A stretch of 64,000 nt of DNA from NCBI GenBank assembly GCA_964507045.1, contig CAZDOO010000013.1:1-64000 (forward strand). Reading direction: 5' to 3'. Origin of the DNA: UBA8199 sp964507045 (lineage in GTDB: Bacteria; Verrucomicrobiota; Verrucomicrobiia; Limisphaerales; UBA8199). How positions within the stretch are numbered: position 1 is the first letter of the stretch; each line of letters opens with the position of its first letter. Shown piece after piece: positions 27,126-34,725 of this stretch. The translations under genes and the position numbers were made by a program. The notes below the pieces were generated by a model. It saw only the letters and a list, made by a program, of their open reading frames with translations. It was not told where the DNA came from and searched no databases.

Positions 27126-29594
27126 TCATTCCTTCCGCAGCCGGAAGAACGAGCGCTGGTCCCCGGCCGCGGGCGCGGTCACTTCCAGCCATTGCATCGA
27201 ACCGTGGGGCGTGGTGACGCTCAACGGCCCGCCCGCGCCATTGGTTACGGGCGACCACTCGGCCAGGTTGGTCGAGAACTCGGGCCAGACGGTGATTCCG
27301 GGCTGCGCGGTCCAATAGAGCCGGGCTTTGGTCCCGCCGGGCGGCTGCAGCAGCAGGTCGGACAGGCTCAGAACGGGCTTGCGACAGACGCCCCCCCCGC
27401 CTTCGCCCCCGGTGACGGTCAGTTGCAGGTTGTCGTAGTACACCGGGCCCTCGTGGGCGGCGACATCGAAGATCAGATACCGGTCCATAGCCGAGCCGCT
27501 GAACCGGAAGGAGCCAGTGTTGGTCACCGCACCGTTCACCAGAATCTCGTAGGACGAAGAGTAATTGGTCAGGTCGGCGTTAAAATCCACCACGCGCACG
27601 GTGAGGTTGACCGGCACGCCAATGGGCAGGCCGTCGGTAACCTTCACGTTGGCATCTGTCCCCTGGCTCCGAGAGGCGGCATCTATCCGTTTCCACACTC
27701 CCAAACCGCCGTTACCGTCGGTACCGATCTGCACGCCCAGATCCACATTATCCACGCTCAGGTTGCTGGCATCTGCAAGGCTCAGCGACATCCGCTGCGC
27801 ATTGGTGCCAACCGTGCTAATGGTCATCTGCACGGACAACTCATAGGTGCGGCCGGCGAGGAAGCTGCCGAAGTTGAACCCGCTGGCTCCGTCCGCGGAG
27901 AACTCAAAACGTCCATTGCCGTTGCGTGCCGCGGCGGCCAGCCGATTGCCAACGATGCTGAAGTCCGAGGCTTGCCGCGGATCGATGCCACCCGTCGCGC
28001 CCAGCCGGTACTTGGCCACACCTCCGGCGGCTGCGCCGCTCAAACGCGCGCCGAGCTGGTAATTGACGCCCGTGTTAGTTCCAAAGCCCGTGCCCGGCGA
28101 ATTGCTGCCGGAAACATCGTAAGTATCCGCAATCACCGCGCCGATGAAGTTTGTCCCGGCGCAGGTGTAGGTCGGGCCGACATTGCCCAGCACGACTTGG
28201 TCATACCAGTTCATCAGTTGAGCTTCGAGGTTGGTGACCACCGCGGCATACGCCGGCTGATTCACCAGGTTGCTGGCTTCGGCGTGGTCCTGCGGAATGA
28301 GATACAGCTCGCGCTGCGCCCCATCGGGATCGCGCATGAACTTATACTGGCCATCGCGAATAGCCAGTTTCGGCGACGCGGTTGAGATGGCGGAGACCGT
28401 TCCGTATTCCCAGTGCAATGGGCGCACGCGGGATCGGGTGGCGCCGCGGAACACGTCGCTCATGTCCTCCCCGGCGAATGGCGCGTTGGGCAGCTCGATG
28501 CCGGCAAAGGCACAGTAGGTCGGCAGCAAGTCCAGCGTGGAGACCACGGTGTTGGAATTGACGACACCCGCCGGCACCGTGCCCGGCCAGCGAATGATAA
28601 ACGCCTCGCGAATGCCGCCCTCATAAAGATTGCCCTTGCCCCCGCGCAAGCCCCCGTTGCGATTCAGCAGCGTCTCGAGCGCGTCATTCGGCGCGCCGTT
28701 GTCGCCAATCACCACGATAAGCGTGTTGGAGCCGGCGCCCAGCGCGTCGACCCCTTGCACGAGCCGACCAATCTGCTTGTCCAGGTTGTGTAACTCGCCC
28801 AGGAAGAGCTTTCCGTCGGTGTCGCTGGTAATGTGGTCGAAGTCGTTCTCCTGGCCGGGCGGCACATTGTAGGGCGAATGGGTGTCGTTGTAGGGCACGT
28901 GCACGTAGAACGGCTTCCCGGCGTTGACCGCGTTGGTAATGAACGAGAGCGCGGCCTCGGTGTGGTTGCTGGCGGCCTGATACCAATAGACGTATCGGAA
29001 GGTGCCAACGGTGGCATCTTCGTTCTGCTGCGATAGGCCGTACTTGCTGCCGTCGTCATTCCAGTAGAGCAATCGGTTGCCGTTGCCCTCGAAGGCCACG
29101 AGGGATTCGTCGAATCCGTAGGCGCTGGGCGGCGGCGCATTGTTCACGTCGCGCCCGTTGCCCATGTGCCACTTGCCGAACTGGCCGGTGCGGTAACCCG
29201 CGCGCTGGAACAGCCGCGGCGCGCTAACCGTGTCCGGCTGCACCCAGTCCACCATATTCCGGGCGGCGTTATTAGCCTTGTCGTTGAGAAAGCTGTACAT
29301 GGCATAACGGGCCGGCTCGATGCCGGTCAGCACTGCTGTCCGCGATGGCGAGCAAATCGGATACGCCACATAACCCTGGGTAAACCGGATGCCTTGCGAG
29401 GCCAACCGGTCCAGGTTGGGGGTCAGCGGCTGGCCCTGCTTGGTCAGAACCGGGTTGCCGTAGCACGAGAGATCCCCCCACCCGCTATCATCAATGAAGA
29501 TGAACAGGATGTTCGGGCGCGATTCGGCGGCAACGGAACCGGCGACTACACTTAAAACAAGGAGCAACGCGGCAATGAACTTAAGCCTTTTCAC
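27126..29594 (-). CDS. Secreted sulfatase with C-terminal beta-sandwich and tail domain
   Basis: This protein is about 822 aa. A type I sulfatase occupies the first 500 residues or so: NILFIFIDDSGWGDLSCYG (28-46), CSPSR (81-85), GKWHMGNGRDVNN, and the closing ELYLIPQDHAEASNL. It is followed by a beta-sandwich-like module (roughly 520-740) similar in layout to the start of the passenger-repeat protein, and a tail ending SFFRLRKE. A GTG at 29594 is chosen because it begins a clean signal peptide (MKRLKFIAALLLVLSVVAGSVAAES). The reading frame opens further upstream, but that would run through the dyad motif at 29628. It is probably a cell-surface enzyme of the polysaccharide locus. Confidence 0.92.
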   Translation of the reverse strand: MKRLKFIAALLLVLSVVAGSVAAESRPNILFIFIDDSGWGDLSCYGNPVLTKQGQPLTPNLDRLASQGIRFTQGYVAYPICSPSRTAVLTGIEPARYAMYSFLNDKANNAARNMVDWVQPDTVSAPRLFQRAGYRTGQFGKWHMGNGRDVNNAPPPSAYGFDESLVAFEGNGNRLLYWNDDGSKYGLSQQNEDATVGTFRYVYWYQAASNHTEAALSFITNAVNAGKPFYVHVPYNDTHSPYNVPPGQENDFDHITSDTDGKLFLGELHNLDKQIGRLVQGVDALGAGSNTLIVVIGDNGAPNDALETLLNRNGGLRGGKGNLYEGGIREAFIIRWPGTVPAGVVNSNTVVSTLDLLPTYCAFAGIELPNAPFAGEDMSDVFRGATRSRVRPLHWEYGTVSAISTASPKLAIRDGQYKFMRDPDGAQRELYLIPQDHAEASNLVNQPAYAAVVTNLEAQLMNWYDQVVLGNVGPTYTCAGTNFIGAVIADTYDVSGSNSPGTGFGTNTGVNYQLGARLSGAAAGGVAKYRLGATGGIDPRQASDFSIVGNRLAAAARNGNGRFEFSADGASGFNFGSFLAGRTYELSVQMTISTVGTNAQRMSLSLADASNLSVDNVDLGVQIGTDGNGGLGVWKRIDAASRSQGTDANVKVTDGLPIGVPVNLTVRVVDFNADLTNYSSSYEILVNGAVTNTGSFRFSGSAMDRYLIFDVAAHEGPVYYDNLQLTVTGGEGGGGVCRKPVLSLSDLLLQPPGGTKARLYWTAQPGITVWPEFSTNLAEWSPVTNGAGGPLSVTTPHGSMQWLEVTAPAAGDQRSFFRLRKE

Positions 29595-29627
29595 GTGGCC
29601 CCCAAGGTAAAGCCGCAGGCCGCTCCG

Positions 29628-29651
29628 TGGGAATACCCGCAAATTAGGGTA
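29628..29651 (-). promoter_or_regulatory. 24-bp dyad motif upstream of sulfatase gene
   Basis: This exact copy of the 27047-27070 motif (TACCC-N8-GGGTA plus TTCCCA on the minus strand) lies 33 nt upstream of the GTG at 29594. That distance fits a 5' UTR element or an operator overlapping the transcription start. Confidence 0.7.
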
Positions 29652-30074
29652 TAAAGGTATGCTCCCTCCCCTTTCCGCATCCCTCTGCCAAGTCCGGCAT
29701 CACTCCAGTCCCGGCTCCGGTGAGACCCCGGTGCCGGTCCGAGCGCAACCCGGCGGCGCTCTGCCCCCCATACGCTCAGGGTCGTGGTCGGCTCGCAATG
29801 TATTTCCCAGGGTAGCCATGTGCCCCGCAGCCTTGGGCAAAACGCCGCAATCCCTTCGGACGGTGCCAACGGCCAATGCCAAGAACCGCACACTCAACTT
29901 TCAGCCCTCAACTGAGCCAAAATGGCACAGTGGGGTCATAGCCCTGTGAATGACCGGCATGACTGCAAGAGGCCGAAAATGCCCGGAAATGGCCCTTATC
30001 AAGCTAGGCGAAGCCCCCTTTTGGCGAGACCAGGCCAAGCCAGGCGCCCGCCGCCACCTCCGGCTCGCCCCCAG

Positions 30075-30180
30075 CTCACCTCGCCGTCACCTCACCGTTA
30101 CCTCACCGTAGTACCTCTGCAAGGTTTGCAGAGGTACTACGGTGAGGTAACGGTGAGGTAACGGTGAGCAGACGGTGGGG
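30075..30180. repeat. Long palindrome with arms of tandem 11-nt units, element A
   Basis: A perfect 12-bp core stem (GTACCTCTGCAA, 30111-30122, with 30126-30137) is flanked by TAC and then by head-to-tail 11-mers. The right arm has GGTGAGGTAAC (30141-30151), GGTGAGGTAAC (30152-30162), GGTGAGCAGAC (30163-30173) and a part unit. The left arm, read on the other strand, has GGTGAGGTAAC (30097-30107), GGTGAGGTGAC (30086-30096) and GGCGAGGTGAG (30075-30085). It sits in a 613-bp gene-free stretch (29652-30264). The rest of that stretch shows only a half copy of the GERPREP palindrome and no convincing small gene. Confidence 0.9.
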
Positions 30181-30213
30181 AGAGCCGATTATGCCCGTTT
30201 TCCCATGCAATTA

Positions 30214-30239
30214 GGGCTCGTGTGGACGCTTGCCCTCCC
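30214..30239. repeat. Half copy of the GERPREP palindrome
   Basis: GGGCTCG-TGTGGACGCT-TGCCCTCCC matches one arm of the palindromic element with a few changes. No second arm is found nearby. It lies 26 bp beyond the stop of the beta-propeller gene. Confidence 0.55.
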
Positions 30240-30264
30240 AGACGGCTCGCAATCGGACAGGCCA

Positions 30265-31533
30265 TCAGCCAATCACCTGTGAGATATCCAGCAGGTAAAC
30301 CTGCCGTCCGCCCTGGTGGGGCGAGTCAATGGCCACCAGCTTGCCGTTAGGGCTGGAACGGGGGTGCAGGTCGCAGCGCCATTCCCCCGCGTAAGGTGCG
30401 GGCGAGTTGAAGCGTCCGAGGGTATGGCGTTGCCGGGTGGCCAGTTCCAGCAGGTAGAGGTTCTGCTGCCGGTCCTTGTCCGGGTAAGCGTCGCAGAGAA
30501 TCCAGCGGCTGCCCGGTAGATAGGTGCAGTGCCCGTCAACTTCGAGCATGCCCTCGACCAGTTCCGAGTGGCGGGTCTGGTCTTCGAACACCTGGCAGCG
30601 CCAGGCCCGCGGGTCGGCGCCGTAGCCGGCGTAGGCCAGGATATGTTTGGAGTCGCCCCAGACGAAGTGAGATACCCGCCCGCTGGGGATCAGCACGTGC
30701 AGGCCGGAGCCGTCGGCGTTGGCGGTGAGCATCCGCGTGCGCCAGCTTTTGCCCTCGGCAGCGCCGCGCCAGCGATGGAGGAAGGCAAACCGTTTCCCGT
30801 CCGGCGCGACCAGTAAATGGTTGAACCAATGCTTTGCACCGGCGGAAAAGCCGCCCGGCTGGGGCACCTGCGCCAATTGCGCGAAGGAAAGCAGCAGCTT
30901 CGCCTGGCCGGTGCGCAGATCGAGCCGCCAGATGCCGGCATCCTCCGGCGCCGCCACGTCACGGTTCGGGTCCGGGATGCCGGCGTAGCCGTAGCCGGGC
31001 CGGCAATCGTTCAGGCGCCGGAAGTCCGGCGCGATCGCCCAGACCCCGTCGGGGCTCAGGGCGTAGATGGGGTGCGGGATCGTCCGGCGTTTGCCGGTGT
31101 GCACATCGAGCACGTGGCAGACGAACCGGGCGTCCTCGCGGTCGTTCCAGATCACTTCGGAGCTGGACCCGGGCAGCCATTGGAGCATGCAGCCTTGCTG
31201 CCAGTTCCAGGCGCGACTTTCGCCCAGCTCGCTCCAGCGGTCGTGGTCCCGCAGGTCAACCATCCCGACCTTGATGACATCCGCGGCGGTGGGCGACCGG
31301 TGCTCGAAGCCGACCTCCTGCGCCAGGGCCAGCCGGCCGGCGGGATCGAACTGGAGCTTGTCGTAATAGCCGAACCAGTGAAATCCCGGTCCGCGGGTGA
31401 TGGCCCGGACCGGAACCGGCCCCGGTGATTGAGCGGCTCGCGCTGGAACGCGGGACAAGATGGCCGCGCCCGACAAGACGGCTGCTGAATGCAGAAACGT
31501 GCGGCGACTGACAACGGTGGCAGGGCAACGCAT
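30265..31533 (-). CDS. Tat-exported beta-propeller protein
   Basis: This 422-aa protein starts with a twin-arginine signal (SRRTFLHSAAVLSGAAILSRVPARA, about 9-33). The rest consists of repeated beta-sheet blades: FDPAGRLALAQEVGFEHR, LSPDGVWAIAPDFRR, VAPDGKRFAFLHRWRG, TANADGSGLHVLIPSGRVSHFVWGD and SSPNGKLVAIDSPHQGG, giving the look of a TolB-like or oligogalacturonate-lyase-like propeller. No catalytic residues can be assigned. It follows the glycosidase-like gene by 64 bp on the same strand. A role in binding or cutting uronic acid oligosaccharides would fit the neighbours but is inference. Confidence 0.75.
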   Translation of the reverse strand: MRCPATVVSRRTFLHSAAVLSGAAILSRVPARAAQSPGPVPVRAITRGPGFHWFGYYDKLQFDPAGRLALAQEVGFEHRSPTAADVIKVGMVDLRDHDRWSELGESRAWNWQQGCMLQWLPGSSSEVIWNDREDARFVCHVLDVHTGKRRTIPHPIYALSPDGVWAIAPDFRRLNDCRPGYGYAGIPDPNRDVAAPEDAGIWRLDLRTGQAKLLLSFAQLAQVPQPGGFSAGAKHWFNHLLVAPDGKRFAFLHRWRGAAEGKSWRTRMLTANADGSGLHVLIPSGRVSHFVWGDSKHILAYAGYGADPRAWRCQVFEDQTRHSELVEGMLEVDGHCTYLPGSRWILCDAYPDKDRQQNLYLLELATRQRHTLGRFNSPAPYAGEWRCDLHPRSSPNGKLVAIDSPHQGGRQVYLLDISQVIG

Positions 31534-31597
31534 AGGCTTAAGGCTTCAGCTATTTGAACGGGATGCCCGGGGGCGTCAGCGTCCAGGCAAGCAGGCT

Positions 31598-34500
31598 CTA
31601 CTTCTTCAGATACCGCGCCACCACGGTCGCGGCGCCGATATCGCCCGGCAGTTGCACCCACTCGCCCTTGAACTTCTTCCAGGGCTTGCCGTTGACCGTG
31701 ACCGCGAGCAGCGGACGCCCGGAGGGGGCGCGGAAACGGAGGCGAATCTCCTTCGGCGGATTGCGTTGCGGGCCTTGGAGGCGGGCGGTGATTTCCTCCT
31801 GTCCGCCCGTGTAGAGCACGCTCGCTGGCCCGAAATGAGTCCCCGTGCGCTCAATACCGCAGCGCTGGCCCGGGCGCAGCCACTCGCGGGGGACGGCCTG
31901 GCCCACGAGCAGGTCGTCGCCGCTCTCGCGCACGAACAGATTGCGGAGCCAGCCGGTGGCGTTGGATTCGTCCGAGCTCTTGTATTGGTCGCCCCGCCAG
32001 TCGCCCAGCGCGGGCAGGGCGTGCTCCGTGTTCATGCGCACGTCCGGGAAGTATTGGGCAGCTTGGGCGTTGAATAGCGCCCGCAGGGCATGTTTGATGT
32101 CGTCCCGATACAGATAAGGCTCGACCCCCAACAACAGGCAGGCCTGCATCGAGAAGCCGCCGCGGCCGAACCATTGCTGGTCGAAGTCCTCCACCAGGTA
32201 GCCGTATTGGTTCGAAAGGTAGCGGTTGTCCTCGTAGTCCTTGAGAATCCAATCCGCTGCCTGCGAGCGCGAATCCAGCGCGCCGCTAATCAGCAAATGC
32301 AGTGAGCCTTCAAGGGTTTCGCAACACCAGCCGCAGGAACGCCCCCGCCGATGCACCATGGAGGGGAAGTTGGGCACCGCGGTGCCGTCGCGCAACCGCA
32401 CCACGGGTGATCGTTCGGAGGCCCGGCGGAAGTGCGCCAGCAAAGTCGCATGGTAGGCATCGGCCTCGCGCCGCACGCGCGGAGCGGCCGGATGCTTGAT
32501 CTGCTGCAAAGCCCAGGCGGCGGTGTCGAGGCCGCGCCACGTGTAGCAACTGGTCGAAAGCCACGTCCACCAGTCGTTATTGTCTTCCAGGCAGCCGGCG
32601 GGCAACAGGCCGCGCTCCAGCTCGTGGCGGTTGGCCGTGCGCTTCGTCTCATTCACGATCCAGTCCACGCCGGCCAGGATGCCCGGCGCCGCGCCCCGGA
32701 GCCACGCCGCATCGCGGGTGAACCGGTAGTGCTCGCCCAGCATCCAGAGAATCCAGCCGTGATGCTGGTTGTAGCCTCCGGCCTCGATGCCGCCGGCGCC
32801 ATAAAGGACTCCCTGCTTCGTGGAGAAATCGCCGGGCAGCTCGGCCGTGCCCTGGTAATGCAGCCAGCCGTCCAAACACTCCCGCGCCTCTTTGAAGTAG
32901 CCCCGCCGGTCCAGGTCCACGACCATCATGCATGACTCGTTGCCATACGCGCCGTAGCTGAAGGAGCCCACGCGCGCAAAGCGCCGCCCGGCGTCCGCGG
33001 GGTCGCCCTCGCAGTTGATCAGCAGGTGCCCGGCCTGGGCGCGGTAGAACTCGTTGAGCATCGGCTCGGGCGTGATGAGCCGGGCGCTCGCATCGAGGCG
33101 GCGGCGCCAGTAGCCGGCTGTCTCGCGCCGCTCCTGCTCAAAGTCCAGCGCCCCCAGCGCGGCTTGCTCGGCCTGGCCCGCCAGCACCAGATACGGGATC
33201 TTGACAATGACGGTCTGGCTCTCGCCGGGCGCGAGCGTCCAGCTCCAGTTGAACTTCTCCGCCGCCAGCACCGGCGCCCGATCGGCCAGCACCTGCCCGC
33301 GCACGCTGTCGCCCAGCCAAAGCCAGCCCTGGTCGTCCAGCCGCAGCGCCTTGACGGCATCCCCGCTCTTGTAGGTCATTGCCAGGCTGGCGGCCTGCGC
33401 TGAACTGGTGGTATTGGTAAGGAGGAACCTGGCCAGGAACACGGCCAACGTGTCCGCCGCCGGCACTGCGCTGCTCGCGCTCGCGCCGTTGAGCACAGTG
33501 GCGAAGGCGGTCTGCGAGATGCGCACGCCGTTGGTTTCCCAGACCGTGTGGCCGATGGGGAGGCTTTCCTCCTCGATGGTGCGATAGACCGGCGCCAGGC
33601 GGGGCTCAAAGCGGAAGCGCACCGGGGCGGGTTCGAGGGCAAGCCGGGCCGTCTCCTTGCCCGGCCGCTTCTGCAGGTAGTGGTCGTTGGACCGGAACTG
33701 CACGGTGCCGTCGGCATCGAGCCGGAAGCGCTGCCGTCCGCTATCGAGGCCCAATGGCAGGTAGAGAAAGGCTGACTTGGGGGGCATTCCCTCCCAGGCG
33801 GCGCGCCAGGTCTGCTCCGGCAGCTCGGCCACGCGGTCGTAAAGGGTCTTGCCGCCCGCGCTCTTCCGGGCCGCCGCCACCGCCGCATAATCGCGCGAGT
33901 CGCCTTCCGGCAGCACCGCCACGCCCAGGTGCGGGAGGAACAGCGCGCCTTGCTTGAGGTCATCCACCGCAAACGTGAACACCGCCTTGCCGTTCCGCAC
34001 CGTCACCAGCGTTCGGTCGTAGGTGTTCGGGTCCGGGTTGGCCGCCGCCTGCAGCTTCAGCCGGGACATGCGCGGCGAAGTATTCTCGACGGACTCCAGC
34101 GCGCCGTTGAACACTGCCACACCGGCCTTGTCGGCGCGTGCCGATTTCCACGCCAGATTGGCGGCGCGCGGTTCGAGTGCCGAATCGGTAAACGCCTCGA
34201 TCCGCTCCATCCGCGGCAGCGGAGCATCCGACACCACGCGGAGCTTCAACGTGTAACGGAATGCCGCCGGGTAACCCTCCACTTGGGGAAACTCGCTGGC
34301 ATTCACCGGCCGGAAAGTGAATGTGACGGCATTGCCGTCGGACCGGGTTTCGGCATCCGCAGCGCGCCACTTGTAGGTGTACCAGTTGCCGAGCTCCGTC
34401 CAGCCGAAGTCGCCGCCGCCCGGCTGGCGGTCCTTGGGCAAGTGCTGCTCGGGCCAGCGGCTGCCCCAATATTCCAGGCGCACTTGCGCCGGCGCAGGCA

Positions 34501-34705
34501 CGGCACCCGCGAAGTGCACAACCACCTTATGAAGCTCGCGCGGGTCCTCCCACATCACGCCGTTGCCCTCGGGCAGCGGCAGACCAAACGGCACGGCATC
34601 AAACGGCGCGCCGCGCAGCGTCAATCCCAGGCACGCGACGGCGAGCGCCAGCAGCCAAGGGCGGTAACCGGGAGACAGGATACGGGAGTTCAGATTTGAC
34701 TTCAT
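31598..34705 (-). CDS. Secreted six-hairpin glycosidase-like protein
   Basis: This protein of about 1035 aa has a signal peptide (PWLLALAVACLGLTLRGA), a beta-rich N-terminal half (about 35-500), and an (alpha/alpha)6-barrel-like half carrying GGYNQHHGWILWMLGEHYRFTRD, DWIVNETKRTANRHELERGLLPAG, DNNDWWTWLSTSCYTWRGLDTAAWALQ and a C-terminal beta domain. This layout is that of six-hairpin glycosidases. The family number and substrate are not recognised. The ATG at 34705 begins the protein-like N-terminus. It starts 20 nt after the stop of the heparinase-like gene, so they are probably one operon. Confidence 0.75.
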   Translation of the reverse strand: MKSNLNSRILSPGYRPWLLALAVACLGLTLRGAPFDAVPFGLPLPEGNGVMWEDPRELHKVVVHFAGAVPAPAQVRLEYWGSRWPEQHLPKDRQPGGGDFGWTELGNWYTYKWRAADAETRSDGNAVTFTFRPVNASEFPQVEGYPAAFRYTLKLRVVSDAPLPRMERIEAFTDSALEPRAANLAWKSARADKAGVAVFNGALESVENTSPRMSRLKLQAAANPDPNTYDRTLVTVRNGKAVFTFAVDDLKQGALFLPHLGVAVLPEGDSRDYAAVAAARKSAGGKTLYDRVAELPEQTWRAAWEGMPPKSAFLYLPLGLDSGRQRFRLDADGTVQFRSNDHYLQKRPGKETARLALEPAPVRFRFEPRLAPVYRTIEEESLPIGHTVWETNGVRISQTAFATVLNGASASSAVPAADTLAVFLARFLLTNTTSSAQAASLAMTYKSGDAVKALRLDDQGWLWLGDSVRGQVLADRAPVLAAEKFNWSWTLAPGESQTVIVKIPYLVLAGQAEQAALGALDFEQERRETAGYWRRRLDASARLITPEPMLNEFYRAQAGHLLINCEGDPADAGRRFARVGSFSYGAYGNESCMMVVDLDRRGYFKEARECLDGWLHYQGTAELPGDFSTKQGVLYGAGGIEAGGYNQHHGWILWMLGEHYRFTRDAAWLRGAAPGILAGVDWIVNETKRTANRHELERGLLPAGCLEDNNDWWTWLSTSCYTWRGLDTAAWALQQIKHPAAPRVRREADAYHATLLAHFRRASERSPVVRLRDGTAVPNFPSMVHRRGRSCGWCCETLEGSLHLLISGALDSRSQAADWILKDYEDNRYLSNQYGYLVEDFDQQWFGRGGFSMQACLLLGVEPYLYRDDIKHALRALFNAQAAQYFPDVRMNTEHALPALGDWRGDQYKSSDESNATGWLRNLFVRESGDDLLVGQAVPREWLRPGQRCGIERTGTHFGPASVLYTGGQEEITARLQGPQRNPPKEIRLRFRAPSGRPLLAVTVNGKPWKKFKGEWVQLPGDIGAATVVARYLKK

Positions 34706-34725
34706 AGCGCTAAGGGTAAGGGCCT

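Noticed and set aside
30075..30180. Element A as a CRISPR-like array
   Set aside because: Units are 11 nt, contiguous, without spacers and arranged in mirror order; no cas genes are near.
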